Positions 1 through 10,761 of a DNA stretch of 64,000 bases are shown here, one piece after another. Location: positions 62,001 through 126,000 of the forward strand of contig JACKEN010000016.1 of assembly GCA_020632995.1 (NCBI GenBank). Reading direction: 5' to 3'. The notes below the pieces were generated by a model. That model saw only the letters and a list, made by a program, of their open reading frames with translations. It ran no database searches and was not told where the DNA came from. Each line of letters opens with the position of its first letter. The first letter of the stretch is position 1. This DNA is from Deltaproteobacteria bacterium. Its GTDB lineage: Bacteria; Myxococcota; Kuafuiibacteriia; Kuafuiibacteriales; Kuafuiibacteriaceae. A program made the translations under genes and the position numbers.

Positions 1-2
1 AG

Positions 3-578
3 ATGCATCCGGCGGAGGTTCTGGCGGTGGAGGTCCGACAGTTCGAGGGCGAGCAGCTGCGCTCGCTGGTGCCCAAAGTGTTGGGCCAGACTGCGGCGGC
101 GCAACAGCGGCGGAGCGGTCCCCGCGGCTCGCCCTGGACCGACGAGGCGTTCTTTGCTGCGCTTGCCGAGAGTGCCGGTCCGGCGGCCCTGAAAGCCGCG
201 CAGGAGCTACTGCAGTGGACGAACTCGTGGGCCACCTACGTCTGGCCGGGTCGCGGCCAGACTGCCGGCTCGCGGGTGCCCAGCCTCAAGATAGCCGGCC
301 TGGGCAACCTCAACGTCTTCGCGCTTTGGACGTACGGCACAGTAGAGATCTACTTTCAGTGGCTCAGGAGCAAGCCGCCCTTCGATCAGGAGCCGATGCG
401 ACACGATCTCCTCCGCCGGCTGAACGAGATCTCCGGCGTAAACCTGCCCGCCGACGGCATCAACGGCCGTCCTACCTTCCCGTTGACCGCCCTCGTCGAC
501 GCCGATGCCATGACCCGATTCAAGGCGGTGGTCGATTGGTGCGTCGACGAGGTGAAGCGGGCCGCGGGTACGCCATGA
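3..578 (+). CDS. Hypothetical protein, C-terminal part (5' end outside window)
   Basis: The frame is open from the window edge, so this is very probably the C-terminal part of a longer protein rather than a complete 191-residue one; the Met at base 3 is likely internal. It reads as a soluble mixed alpha/beta protein and begins with PAEVLAVEVRQF. That motif is familiar from a widespread family of uncharacterised ~350-residue bacterial proteins whose N-terminal half resembles a nuclease fold; this is family recollection only. The stop codon overlaps the start of the CoA-transferase gene (ATGA), so the two are probably translationally coupled. Function unknown. Confidence 0.7.
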   Translation: MHPAEVLAVEVRQFEGEQLRSLVPKVLGQTAAAQQRRSGPRGSPWTDEAFFAALAESAGPAALKAAQELLQWTNSWATYVWPGRGQTAGSRVPSLKIAGLGNLNVFALWTYGTVEIYFQWLRSKPPFDQEPMRHDLLRRLNEISGVNLPADGINGRPTFPLTALVDADAMTRFKAVVDWCVDEVKRAAGTP

Positions 579-1759
579 GGGCCCTGGACGGCGTCCGCGT
601 GCTGGAGCTCGGCCAGCTGGTGGCCGGCCCCTTCGCCGGCGCGATCCTGGCCGAGCACGGCGCCGAGGTGATCAAGCTCGAGCCCCCGGAGGGCGACGCC
701 CTCCGCACCTGGCGCGCAGCACCGGGGGAGACCAGCCTGTGGTGGCGGAGCACCGGCCGCAACAAGCGCTCGGTGGTCGTCGACCTCCGCAGGCCCGAGG
801 GGCGGGCGCTCGCAATCCAGCTTGCTGGGAAGTCGGACGTCCTCCTCGAGAACTTCCGGCCTGGCACCCTCGAGGGCTGGGGGATGGCACCGCAAGACCT
901 GTTGCGTGAGCACCCCGCCCTGGTCATCGCCCGGGTGAGCGGCTGGGGGCAGACCGGGCCCCGCGCCCATGAGCCCGGCTTCGCCAGCGTGGCGGAAGCC
1001 GAGGCCGGGCTGCGGCACCTCATGGGGTTCCCGGGCGGCCCGCCGGTGCGGGCCAACCTCAGCCTGGGGGACTCGGTGGCCGCATTGAACGCGGTGATCG
1101 GGGTGCTCCTGGCCCTGCGGCACCGGGACGCCACCGGCCAGGGCCAGGTGGTGGACGTGGCCCTCACCGAGGCCATCTTCACCGTCCTCGACGCCACCCT
1201 CGCCGAGGCCGCCGCCACCGGCACCAGCCGCGGCCCCTCGGGCACCACCATCACCGGGGTGGCCCCGACCAACGTCTACCGCACCCGGGACGGGCGCTGG
1301 ATCGTGGTCTCGGGCAACGGCGACCACCTCTTCGGCCGCCTCGCCCACGCCCTCGGGCGCCCCGAGCTGGCCGAGGATCCGCGCTTTCGCACCAACCCCG
1401 ACCGGGTCGCCCACGCCGAGCTCCTCGACGAGCTCATCGCAGGATGGGTTGCAGACTGCGACCTCGAGGCGGTCAAGGCCACCCTGACCGCGGCCCGGGT
1501 GCCAGTGGGCGAGGTCCGGGACGCGCAGTCCATCCTGCGGGAGCCGCACTTCGTCGCCCGGGGCGTCCTCACCGAGGCGCCGTCCGAGGTCGGCCCGGTG
1601 CCGGTGCCCGCCATCGGGCCGCGGCTCGGCGCCACGCCGGGGCGCACCGAGTGGGCGGGGCCGGCCCTCGGGGCGCACACCGACGAGGTCCTGGAGCGCC
1701 TCCTGGGCCTCGACGCCGCGGCGCGGGCCCGGCTGAGGGCCGCGGGGGTGGTCGCGTGA
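575..1759 (+). CDS. CaiB/BaiF family (class III) CoA-transferase
   Basis: This 394-residue protein matches the length and order of family III CoA-transferases, which move CoA between carboxylic acids through an aspartyl-CoA thioester. Visible marks are the N-terminal LDGVRVLELGQLVAGP block, AEHGAEVIKLEPPEGD (about 26-41), NKRSVVVDL, LLENFRPG (90-97), and Asp166 in NLSLGDSVAAL, the likely catalytic Asp. ATG 575 was chosen because it begins the family N-terminus and overlaps the upstream stop; the same frame is open upstream to base 215 but encodes unrelated sequence. Substrate cannot be told from sequence. Confidence 0.93.
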   Translation: MRALDGVRVLELGQLVAGPFAGAILAEHGAEVIKLEPPEGDALRTWRAAPGETSLWWRSTGRNKRSVVVDLRRPEGRALAIQLAGKSDVLLENFRPGTLEGWGMAPQDLLREHPALVIARVSGWGQTGPRAHEPGFASVAEAEAGLRHLMGFPGGPPVRANLSLGDSVAALNAVIGVLLALRHRDATGQGQVVDVALTEAIFTVLDATLAEAAATGTSRGPSGTTITGVAPTNVYRTRDGRWIVVSGNGDHLFGRLAHALGRPELAEDPRFRTNPDRVAHAELLDELIAGWVADCDLEAVKATLTAARVPVGEVRDAQSILREPHFVARGVLTEAPSEVGPVPVPAIGPRLGATPGRTEWAGPALGAHTDEVLERLLGLDAAARARLRAAGVVA

Positions 1760-1818
1760 GGCCCAAACCCACGGAAAGGCTGGGCAGGCCGGACCTCGCG
1801 GGGTAGCATCCGCGCCCC

Positions 1819-3600
<1,782 letters not shown>

Positions 3601-3602
3601 CC

Positions 3603-3794
3603 ATGGGTGAGATCTGGGCCACCTACACGTGTCCGCACTGCGGGGAGTCCAACGAGATCCCCGTGGACTCCGGGGGTGCCGAGGACCAGACCTACGTGGA
3701 GGACTGCCAGGTCTGTTGCAAGCCCAACGTCCTGCACATCAAGGTGGACTTCGAGGCCGGCGTGGCTACCGCCTGGGCTGCCGCCGATGGCTGA
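3603..3794 (+). CDS. CPXCG motif-containing cysteine-rich protein
   Basis: Sixty-three residues with CPHCGESNEIPVD near the N-terminus and a second pair, CQVCC, about 23 residues on. Together these look like a small zinc-ribbon with four metal-ligating cysteines. The family is widespread and has no established function. The ATG lies 2 bp after the cysS stop and its own TGA overlaps the next gene's ATG, so cysS, this gene and the next are probably one transcript. Confidence 0.85.
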   Translation: MGEIWATYTCPHCGESNEIPVDSGGAEDQTYVEDCQVCCKPNVLHIKVDFEAGVATAWAAADG

Positions 3795-5367
3795 CCTGAG
3801 CCCGCTGGACCTGGTCTTCTCCGAGACCATCGCCCGACACTTCCCCAACGCGCGGATCGAAGACGGGGTGGTCGAGCTGGGCTTCGGCGATCTCAAGATG
3901 CGCTGCGAGGTCAATGGCAGCCAGGAGTTCGGCGGGGGCCGCACGGTCTCGCTCTACATGCGGCTATGGGGTGGCGCGGCGGGGCCGGCCCCCACCTTCA
4001 TCTCCATCAGCGGCTACGGGGACAACGACCACAACGCGGTCATCACCGGCGGCTGCAACTGGGCCTGCACATTCGGCCCCCTGCTGCGGGCGGGGCTGGC
4101 GGGTGAGCAGGTGCCCGACCTCCCGGTGACCCACGCCACGGTGCAGGGGCACGCGATGGCGGTCTACACCGACGGCCTGGACCGCTTCGTGGGCGAAGAC
4201 GCGCCCCCAGGCGGCGTGGGCCCGCTGATGAGCCGGGTCCGGGCGACCCTGGGCGGGCGACCCTGGCTCTCCGATCGCCTCCTGCAGTCCGAGGCGCTGC
4301 CGGTCCTGGACCCGCACCGCCCGACCATCCTCAGCGTGTTCGTGTTCGAGCAGGCCGAGCGCCGCATCGTGGAGGTGAAGGTCAACGGCTGCGACTGGCC
4401 CCACGGGGGCCGAGCGCTGGCCGACACCCCCGGCTACCAGGGCCCGGGCGCGGTGCTCCTGCGGGAGCTGACGGTGGTGACGCCCCTCCACCCCGAGGCC
4501 CCCACGCCGCCCTTGGCGCGAGACCTGCTGGCCCGCACCCTGGCCGGCCTCGCCGCGCCCCTCGAGCGCGGGCCCCGGGCGGCGGCGCGGTGGCCCGGCT
4601 GGGCGGCCCACGGCGGCGCGCTCCTGCCCCCGCTCACCCCCGAGGCGCTGGCCGAGGTGGAGGCCGACACCGGCCGCCTGCCCGGTGACTATCGAGCGTT
4701 CCTGACCGAAGTGGCGGCGGGCGGCGCGGGGCCGGGCTACGGCCTGCTGGCCCCCACCGAGGCCCGGACCCGGGCCGCGGTGGAGGGCGTGCCGAGCCTG
4801 ACCGATGGGGCCGAGCTCGAGGGCGACCCGGAGGGGGTGCTGCTGTTGGCTGACGCGGGCTGCGGGGTGACCTGGCAGCTGGTGCTCCGGGGTCCGGCCC
4901 GGGGCGAGGTCTGGGCGTCGGCCACCGGCTCCGACGAGCGGTACCACCGCGCCGCGCCCTCCTTCAGCGCCTGGTACCGCGCCTGGCTGGACGCCGCGAT
5001 CCGGGACGTGGCGCCGTGGATCCACTGGAACGCCGCCGCCTGCGCCACCGCGAGCCTCCTGTCGAACTACCTCGAGCGGCTGGAGCAAGATGGCCTGCAG
5101 GGCGACGCGAGGTTCGAGGCCATGCAGGCCGGCCTGCGCCCCGGGGCGATCCGCCTCACGAGCGGCGGGCATCGCTTCATCGAGGCCGGCGCCGGGGTGC
5201 CGCCCTGCCAGGGCTGCGTAACCCTGGTCGAGTCCTTCGGGCTGGGCGCCGACGCCTTCGCGATCCCCACCGCGGCCGACGAGCCCACACCGGAGGTCGC
5301 AGAGGCTCCTTCGCCGCCCCCGGCCGCGCCCCGTCGCTCGTGGTGGTCGCGCCTGCTGGGCGGATAG
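3787..5367 (+). CDS. DUF6348-like / SMI1-KNR4 (SUKH)-like two-domain protein
   Basis: 526 residues starting at ATG 3787, which overlaps the CPXCG stop. The N-terminal ~230 residues contain SLYMRLWGG, ISGYGDND and GGCNWACTFGPLLRAGL, which I associate with DUF6348. After a Pro/Ala-rich linker comes LTPEALAEVEADTGRLPGDY followed by AFL, typical of the SMI1/KNR4 (SUKH-1) fold used in immunity proteins of contact-dependent toxin systems and in regulatory scaffolds. The tail is Pro-rich and ends WWSRLLGG. No toxin gene is adjacent, so an immunity role is only a possibility. Domain names are from memory. Confidence 0.65.
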   Translation: MADLSPLDLVFSETIARHFPNARIEDGVVELGFGDLKMRCEVNGSQEFGGGRTVSLYMRLWGGAAGPAPTFISISGYGDNDHNAVITGGCNWACTFGPLLRAGLAGEQVPDLPVTHATVQGHAMAVYTDGLDRFVGEDAPPGGVGPLMSRVRATLGGRPWLSDRLLQSEALPVLDPHRPTILSVFVFEQAERRIVEVKVNGCDWPHGGRALADTPGYQGPGAVLLRELTVVTPLHPEAPTPPLARDLLARTLAGLAAPLERGPRAAARWPGWAAHGGALLPPLTPEALAEVEADTGRLPGDYRAFLTEVAAGGAGPGYGLLAPTEARTRAAVEGVPSLTDGAELEGDPEGVLLLADAGCGVTWQLVLRGPARGEVWASATGSDERYHRAAPSFSAWYRAWLDAAIRDVAPWIHWNAAACATASLLSNYLERLEQDGLQGDARFEAMQAGLRPGAIRLTSGGHRFIEAGAGVPPCQGCVTLVESFGLGADAFAIPTAADEPTPEVAEAPSPPPAAPRRSWWSRLLGG

Positions 5368-5433
5368 CGCACCGAGCACGCCGACCGAAGCCGTTCATGC
5401 GGCGTTCATGGGCGGCGGACTAGCCTTGGTCCC

Positions 5434-6459
5434 ATGAGCAGCACAGAGACCCGCGTGCGGGTTTGGGACATCGGGGTTCGCCTCTTTCACTGGAGCCTGG
5501 CCGGGCTGATCCTGGGCGCGTACCTGACCGCCGAGGAGGACGCGACGGTGGGCCTGCACGCCCGCCTCGGCCTCGCGGTCCTGGCCTGGGTGATCTTCCG
5601 GGTGGTCTGGGGCCTGGTGGGGCCGGCCCCGGCGCGCTTTCGCACCTTCGTGCGCTCGCCCCGCGAGGTCCTGGCCTACGCCCGCGACTACGTCCGGGGG
5701 CAACCCGGCCTGCACCTGAGCCACAACCCGCTCGGCGGGGTGATGGTGGTCTCCCTCCTCGCGCTCCTCCTCGCCCTCACCGGCAGCGGGCTGCTCATGT
5801 ACCTCGGCCCGGAGTGGAGCGGGCCGCTCAGCCCCTACATGGGCCGGAGCCTCGCCCACGGGGTCGAGGAGCTGCACGAGGGGCTCGCGGGCGCGCTGCC
5901 GGTGCTGGTGGTGTTGCACGTGGCCGGCGTGCTGCTGTCCTCGCGGCTGGAGCGCCAGAACCTGGTGCTGTCCATGATCACCGGGCGAAAGCGCGCCCCC
6001 GACGCCACCCCGCCGGCCCGAGCCAGGGCGCCCGCGGTCGTGGTCGCCGCGGGCCTGGGCCTCGCGACCTTCATCGGGCTCGGGCTCCTTCTGCCCGGCC
6101 GGGCCGACGCGGCCGAGACACCGCAGGCCCTCTTGCAGTCCTACCAGCGGCAGGCCGAGGCCGAAGGGTCGGGGTTCGCGGGGTTCGACCCGGCCCGGGG
6201 CAAGGCGCTGTTCCTGAAGGAGACATCCGGGGCCGACCCCAGCTCGTGCGCGGGCTGCCACGGCGCGGATCCGACGCGCGCGGGCCGCTCCCCCGCGGGG
6301 CGGAACATCGAGCCCCTCGCCCCATCGGCCCAACCCGAGCGCTTCACCGACGCGGCCAAGGCCGACAAGTGGTTCAAGCGCAACTGCAAGCAGCTCCTGC
6401 GGCGTGACTGCACGGCGACCGAGCGCGGTGACGTGCTGGCCTGGCTGCTGACCCTGTGA
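5434..6459 (+). CDS. Cytochrome b561 fused to SHP-type (DUF1924) heme c domain
   Basis: 341 residues. Residues ~12-185 form a four-helix cytochrome b561-type membrane domain (starting VWDIGVRLFHW, with His at 19, 42, 97, 148 and 162 as candidate heme b ligands). A further hydrophobic helix (~200-222) precedes a periplasmic domain with one heme c motif, CAGCH at 272-276. It also has the SHP pattern RNC...C (Asn317, Cys318, Cys326); in sphaeroides heme protein an Asn is the distal ligand beside a disulfide. In other bacteria SHP and b561 are separate neighbouring genes; here they are one chain. It is followed by a diheme cytochrome and a two-component pair, the classic shp neighbourhood. Confidence 0.85.
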   Translation: MSSTETRVRVWDIGVRLFHWSLAGLILGAYLTAEEDATVGLHARLGLAVLAWVIFRVVWGLVGPAPARFRTFVRSPREVLAYARDYVRGQPGLHLSHNPLGGVMVVSLLALLLALTGSGLLMYLGPEWSGPLSPYMGRSLAHGVEELHEGLAGALPVLVVLHVAGVLLSSRLERQNLVLSMITGRKRAPDATPPARARAPAVVVAAGLGLATFIGLGLLLPGRADAAETPQALLQSYQRQAEAEGSGFAGFDPARGKALFLKETSGADPSSCAGCHGADPTRAGRSPAGRNIEPLAPSAQPERFTDAAKADKWFKRNCKQLLRRDCTATERGDVLAWLLTL

Positions 6460-6469
6460 GGTGACGAAC

Positions 6470-7015
6470 ATGCGACGCAAGATGACTGGCATCTCGATCC
6501 TGCTGATCACCACCGCCCTGGCCACGGTCGCCCTGGCCGACCACGGGCACCGAGAACACCACGGCCACCGCCGCACCAAGGCGGCGCCCACGACGGCGAT
6601 CCCGGCCGAGGAGCTGGCGCGCTATCGGGAGGAGTGCGGCTCGTGCCACCTGGCCTACCCCCCGGGGCTCCTGCCCGCGCGCTCGTGGACCCGGCTCATG
6701 GGGGGCCTGGACGACCACTTCGGGCAGAACGCGGAGCTCGACGACGCCACGCGCCTGGAGCTCACGCAGTGGCTCGAGGCGCGCGCGGCGGAGACGGGCA
6801 GCCACCCCCGCTCGGCCAAGGCGCTCCGGAGCGCCGGCGCCGACACCCCGCTCCGGATCAGCGAACTGCCGTACATACTGCGCAAGCACCACGAGCTCCG
6901 GGACGAGGTGTTCACCCGCCCCGAGGTGCTCAGCCGGGCCAACTGCGCGGCCTGCCACCGCACCGCGGAGGAGTGGGTCTTCGACGAGGACAGCGCTAGG
7001 ATCCCGCCCCGATGA
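6470..7015 (+). CDS. Diheme cytochrome c (DHC type), SHP partner
   Basis: 181 residues with a cleavable signal peptide (hydrophobic 7-22, ALA-D), a His-rich stretch, and two heme c sites: CGSCH at 56-60 and CAACH at 159-163. WTRLMGGLDDHFG between them is characteristic of DHC-type diheme cytochromes, which pass electrons to SHP. ATG 6470 is preferred over GTG 6461 because GAGG sits about 7 bases upstream. The gene begins 10 bp after the b561-SHP stop and its stop overlaps the response regulator start, so electron carrier and regulator are one operon. Confidence 0.85.
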   Translation: MRRKMTGISILLITTALATVALADHGHREHHGHRRTKAAPTTAIPAEELARYREECGSCHLAYPPGLLPARSWTRLMGGLDDHFGQNAELDDATRLELTQWLEARAAETGSHPRSAKALRSAGADTPLRISELPYILRKHHELRDEVFTRPEVLSRANCAACHRTAEEWVFDEDSARIPPR

Positions 7016-7701
7016 AGGTCCTGGTGGTCGAGGACGTCGCGGCCCTGGCCCGCACCGTGGTCCAGGGCCTGACCGAGGAGGGGTTCGCGGTGGACCTCGC
7101 CGCCAACGGTGAGGACGCCCTGCACCTCGCTACCGAGCTGGAGTACGACGTCATCGTCCTCGACCGGATGCTCCCGAAGCTGGACGGGCTCGAGGTCCTC
7201 ACGCGGCTCCGAGCCCAGGGGAAGACCACCAAGGTCCTCCTCCTCACCGCGCTCGGCGAGGTGCGGGATCGAGTCGAGGGCCTGGACGCCGGCGCCGACG
7301 ACTACCTGGTCAAGCCCTTCGCGTTCGCGGAGCTGGTAGCCCGCGTCCGAGCCTTGGGCCGGCGCGAGCACGGCCACGCCAAGAACGCGGTGCAGGTGGG
7401 CGCGTTGACGCTGGACCTGGCGGCCCGACGCGCCACTCTCCTGGGCACGCCCCTCGAGCTCACCGCCCGCGAGTACGGCCTCTTGGAGCTCCTGGCGCTC
7501 CGGCCCGGCGAGACTCTGTCGCGGGCCGCGATCACCGAGGCGCTGTACGCCGACGACGAGGACAAGGACAGCAACGTCATCGACGTCTTCGTCGCGCGCC
7601 TGCGGCGCAAGCTCACCGCGGCGGGCGTGGACGGCGCGCGGCTCATCCAGACCCGCCGCGGCGAGGGCTACCGCCTGGAGCCCGACGAGGACACCCCTTG
7701 A
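7012..7701 (+). CDS. OmpR-family response regulator of the SHP/DHC operon
   Basis: 229 residues. Receiver domain 1-118 with acidic pocket VVEDV, phospho-acceptor Asp51 in VLDRMLP, the Thr of LLTAL and Lys in LVKPF. A winged-helix DNA-binding domain (~125-222) follows, with LTAREYGLLELLALRPGE and the recognition-helix region NVIDVFVARLRRKL. It starts inside the diheme cytochrome stop (ATGA) and its own stop overlaps the TTG start of the sensor kinase. It probably regulates the cytochrome genes upstream; the signal is unknown. Confidence 0.94.
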   Translation: MKVLVVEDVAALARTVVQGLTEEGFAVDLAANGEDALHLATELEYDVIVLDRMLPKLDGLEVLTRLRAQGKTTKVLLLTALGEVRDRVEGLDAGADDYLVKPFAFAELVARVRALGRREHGHAKNAVQVGALTLDLAARRATLLGTPLELTAREYGLLELLALRPGETLSRAAITEALYADDEDKDSNVIDVFVARLRRKLTAAGVDGARLIQTRRGEGYRLEPDEDTP

Positions 7702-9053
7702 GCCTCAGGACCCGCCTCATCTTGATGCAAGTCGTGTTGACGGTCCTGCTCCTCGGCGGGATCTGGCTGCGCCTCGGGAGCTCCTTCGCGGGGTGGTCCG
7801 AGGAGGTGGTGGACGCCGCGCTCCACGCCCGCTTCGACGCGCTCACCGCCCAGCTGGAGGACGAGCACGGTCGGCTCGAGCTGGACGACGAGGACGACGA
7901 CGGGGGCCCGTTCCGGATCACCGACGGCGCGGGCGCAGTGCAGCTTGCCCGGGGCTTCACGGCCTACGCCAGCCTCGACGAGACGCCCGGCTACCGCACC
8001 GCGACCCTCCCGGACGGGCGCGCGGTGCGGGCCCTCACCGGGACGATCCAGCGGCGCCACCACAAGACGTTCGTCCTGACGGTGGCGCGCCCGACCCGAA
8101 CCTTCACCGCGCTGTCGACCCGGTTCCTCCGGGGCATCCTCGTCACCCTCGGGGTGGGGGTGGTGCTGGGCGCGCTGGGCTCGGCGATCCTGGCCGCGCT
8201 GTTGGTGGCGCCGATCCGGCGGCTGGCCGACGAGGTCGCGGGCCTCGAGGTGCAGGCCCTGCACCACCGCATCTCGAGCCCGAGCCGCGACCCGAGCCTC
8301 ACCCAGCTCACCGCGTCCTTCAACGGGCTCCTCGCGCGCCTGGACGAGGCGTTCAGCCGCCAACGCACCTTCGTCGCCCGCGCAAGCCACGCCCTCAAGA
8401 CGCCGCTGGCCACCGTGCTGACCCAGGCCGAGGTGGCCCTGCACCGCGAGCGCGACGCCGCGGCCTATCGGCGCGCCCTGGAGGAGATCGCGGCGTCGGC
8501 CAGGGAGTCCGCGGCGGTGGTGGAGGGGCTGCTCGCGGCCAGCCGCGCCGACGCGGCAGCGGAGCACCTCTCACCGACCGCGGTGCCGGCGGCCCAGCTC
8601 CTCGACGAGGCCGGCCGGCTCTTCGGCCCGACCGCGGCGCAAGCTGGGTTGACGCTCGAGCTCGCGGCGAGCCCCGGCGCGGTGATCCACGCCGACCCGG
8701 ATCGCTTGCGCGAGATCATCGCGGCCCTGCTCGACAACGCCATCCGGTACACGCCGGCCGGGGGCGAGGTCGGCCTCCGGGTGGACACGCTGGACGCGGG
8801 GGCCCGGGTCGAGGTCTGGGACACCGGCCTCGGGATCTCGGAGTCGGAGCGCGGCCGGGTCCAGGAGCGGTTCTTCCGCGGTGGGGCGGCGGAGGCCACC
8901 GGCCAACCGGGCACCGGGCTCGGCCTCGCCGTGGTGACCGCGCTGGCCGAGGCCCATCACGCGACGCTCGCCCTGGAGCCCCGGGCAGGCGGGGGCACCC
9001 GGGTCGTCTTGGAGTTCCCCGGGGAATTGTCCCCACCGGGTCGAGGGTCCTGA
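7698..9053 (+). CDS. Membrane sensor histidine kinase paired with the upstream regulator
   Basis: 451 residues starting at TTG 7698 (TTGA overlap). Architecture: TM helix ~7-25, a ~110-residue periplasmic sensor with an unusual acidic cluster LDDEDDDGG, TM helix ~144-172, HAMP-like segment PIRRLADEV, and HisKA with His231 in ASHALKTPL. The HATPase_c domain shows N (LLDNAIRYTP), G1 (DTGLGIS) and G2 (GTGLGLAVV) boxes. It forms a cognate pair with the preceding OmpR-type regulator. The operon suggests it senses redox state, oxygen or a small ligand of the cytochromes, which is inference. Confidence 0.93.
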   Translation: MSLRTRLILMQVVLTVLLLGGIWLRLGSSFAGWSEEVVDAALHARFDALTAQLEDEHGRLELDDEDDDGGPFRITDGAGAVQLARGFTAYASLDETPGYRTATLPDGRAVRALTGTIQRRHHKTFVLTVARPTRTFTALSTRFLRGILVTLGVGVVLGALGSAILAALLVAPIRRLADEVAGLEVQALHHRISSPSRDPSLTQLTASFNGLLARLDEAFSRQRTFVARASHALKTPLATVLTQAEVALHRERDAAAYRRALEEIAASARESAAVVEGLLAASRADAAAEHLSPTAVPAAQLLDEAGRLFGPTAAQAGLTLELAASPGAVIHADPDRLREIIAALLDNAIRYTPAGGEVGLRVDTLDAGARVEVWDTGLGISESERGRVQERFFRGGAAEATGQPGTGLGLAVVTALAEAHHATLALEPRAGGGTRVVLEFPGELSPPGRGS

Positions 9054-9128
9054 ACCACGCTGACACATACACGACTTTCGTATCTTGTAATCGTCGCCAA
9101 GACTCGGGCGGACCCCCTACGGTGACGC

Positions 9129-10694
9129 ATGGTCGATCCAGGGAGTGGGTCCACGGGTGTCGACAGCACCTGGGAGGGTATCCGACTCACCATCGACGCC
9201 GCACCCATGCCCATGATGCTGGTGGCCCGCGACGGGGTCATCCGGATGGCCAACGAAGCCACCTGCACCCTGGCGGAGCTGCCCCAAGCGCAGCTGATCG
9301 GGTCCTCGGTCGACCAGCTGGTGCCCGCCGCCGCGCGCGCAGCCCACTCCCGGTGGCGAGCGGACTACCTCGAGGCACCCGAGCGGCGCCCCATGGGCTC
9401 AGGGCGCGATCTCGCGCTCACCCGCGCGGACGGAAGCACCGTCCCGGTGGAGATCGGCCTCAACCCGCTCCAGGTCGAAGGCGAGCGCTTCGTGCTCTGC
9501 TCGATCATCGACCTGCGGGAGCGCCAGCGGGCAGAGCGGGACCGGGCCCAGCTCGAGATCGAGGCCGCCGAGGCGGATCGGCTCCGGAGCCTGAAGCTCA
9601 TGGCCGGTGGGGTAGCTCACGACTTCAACAACATGTTGGTGAGCGTGCTGGGGAATGCCAGCCTCCTTGCCGGCGCCCTCGATCCGGAGTCCGAGCTTTG
9701 CGAGTGGGCGCAAGACATCGAACAGGCCGCCACTCAGGCGGCTGAACTGGCCAAGCAGATGCTCGCCTTCAGCGGCGGCGGCCAGTTCGTGGTCGAGCCC
9801 ACGGACCTCAACGCGCTCATCCGCGGCTTCTTGCCTCTCATCAAGACCCTGGTGCCGCGCTCGGTGATGCTGCGGACCCGATTGGCGGAGGACCTGCCCC
9901 CGGTCCCGGTGGATCGAGGCCAGATCCGCCAGATCCTCACCAATCTGGTCTCCAACGCCGCCGACGCCATGAAGGGCGAGGGGTCGATCGTGCTGCGGAC
10001 ATCGACCATCACCATCGTTCCGGAGCTGTTCGAACAGGGCATCTGGCTGGGCGATCGCCTCACCGGCACGTGCGTCGGCATTGACGTGTCCGATGATGGC
10101 CCCGGCATTCCGCCAGACAGCTTGCGGAAGATCTTCGAGCCCTTCTACACCACCCGCAAGGAGGGCCACGGGATGGGGCTCGCCGCGGTGCTGGGCATCG
10201 TGAAGGCCCACGGCGGCTGCATCTCGGTCTACTCGGAGCTGGGCCAGGGCACGACCTTCAAGGTGTTCCTGCCGGTCCGTGAAGTGGGGCATGACGGCCC
10301 AGCGGAGGCCGCAGAGCCCGACGTCAGCTCGGCGCAACCCCTCGTGCTGGTGATCGACGATGAGGACGCGGTCCGCCGCTTCGCCGCCCGGGCGCTCGCC
10401 CGCGGCGGCTACCGCGCCGAGCTGGCCGGCGACCCGCGGGATGGGATCGAGATGTTCCGCACCCTGCACCAACAGATCGCCTTGGTGCTCCTCGACCTCT
10501 CCATGCCGCACCTCAACGGGCGTGAGGTCTACCGCCTGCTGCAGCGCATCGATCCAGACGTGCCGGTCGTGGTGATGAGCGGCTTCAGTCAGGAGGAGAT
10601 CACGCTCCGCTTCGCGGGCCGGCGCATCGGCGTACTCCAGAAGCCCTTCACCACCAAGGTCCTCCTCGAGACGGTGGCGAGCGCCATGTCCTGA
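9129..10694 (+). CDS. Soluble PAS-histidine kinase-receiver hybrid
   Basis: 521 residues, no TM segments. PAS domain about 15-130, HisKA with GGVAHDFNNML (phospho-His), HATPase_c with LVSNAADAM, DDGPGIP and GHGMGLAAV. A C-terminal receiver has DDEDAV, acceptor Asp in LLDLSMP and Lys in VLQKPF. The HDFNN H-box is the subfamily typical of cytoplasmic hybrid kinases. No separate regulator or Hpt gene is adjacent, so the output partner is unknown. It starts 75 bp after the membrane kinase stop and may be transcribed independently. Confidence 0.93.
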   Translation: MVDPGSGSTGVDSTWEGIRLTIDAAPMPMMLVARDGVIRMANEATCTLAELPQAQLIGSSVDQLVPAAARAAHSRWRADYLEAPERRPMGSGRDLALTRADGSTVPVEIGLNPLQVEGERFVLCSIIDLRERQRAERDRAQLEIEAAEADRLRSLKLMAGGVAHDFNNMLVSVLGNASLLAGALDPESELCEWAQDIEQAATQAAELAKQMLAFSGGGQFVVEPTDLNALIRGFLPLIKTLVPRSVMLRTRLAEDLPPVPVDRGQIRQILTNLVSNAADAMKGEGSIVLRTSTITIVPELFEQGIWLGDRLTGTCVGIDVSDDGPGIPPDSLRKIFEPFYTTRKEGHGMGLAAVLGIVKAHGGCISVYSELGQGTTFKVFLPVREVGHDGPAEAAEPDVSSAQPLVLVIDDEDAVRRFAARALARGGYRAELAGDPRDGIEMFRTLHQQIALVLLDLSMPHLNGREVYRLLQRIDPDVPVVVMSGFSQEEITLRFAGRRIGVLQKPFTTKVLLETVASAMS

Positions 10695-10761
10695 GCCATC
10701 GGGGCTTGCCCATCCGGGCAGGCTCGGTTGACATCCTCGACAGACGTGCTTTCCTGTACGG

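Noticed and set aside
386..1678. Long minus-strand open frame opposite the CoA-transferase
   Set aside because: The encoded protein is Gly/Arg/Pro/His-rich with no family features; it is a shadow of the GC-rich plus-strand gene. The same holds for many long antisense frames, e.g. 1276-3549, 46055-48436 and 48423-50255.
9054..9128. Possible small RNA gene between the two kinases
   Set aside because: The 75-bp spacer has no clear promoter/terminator pair.
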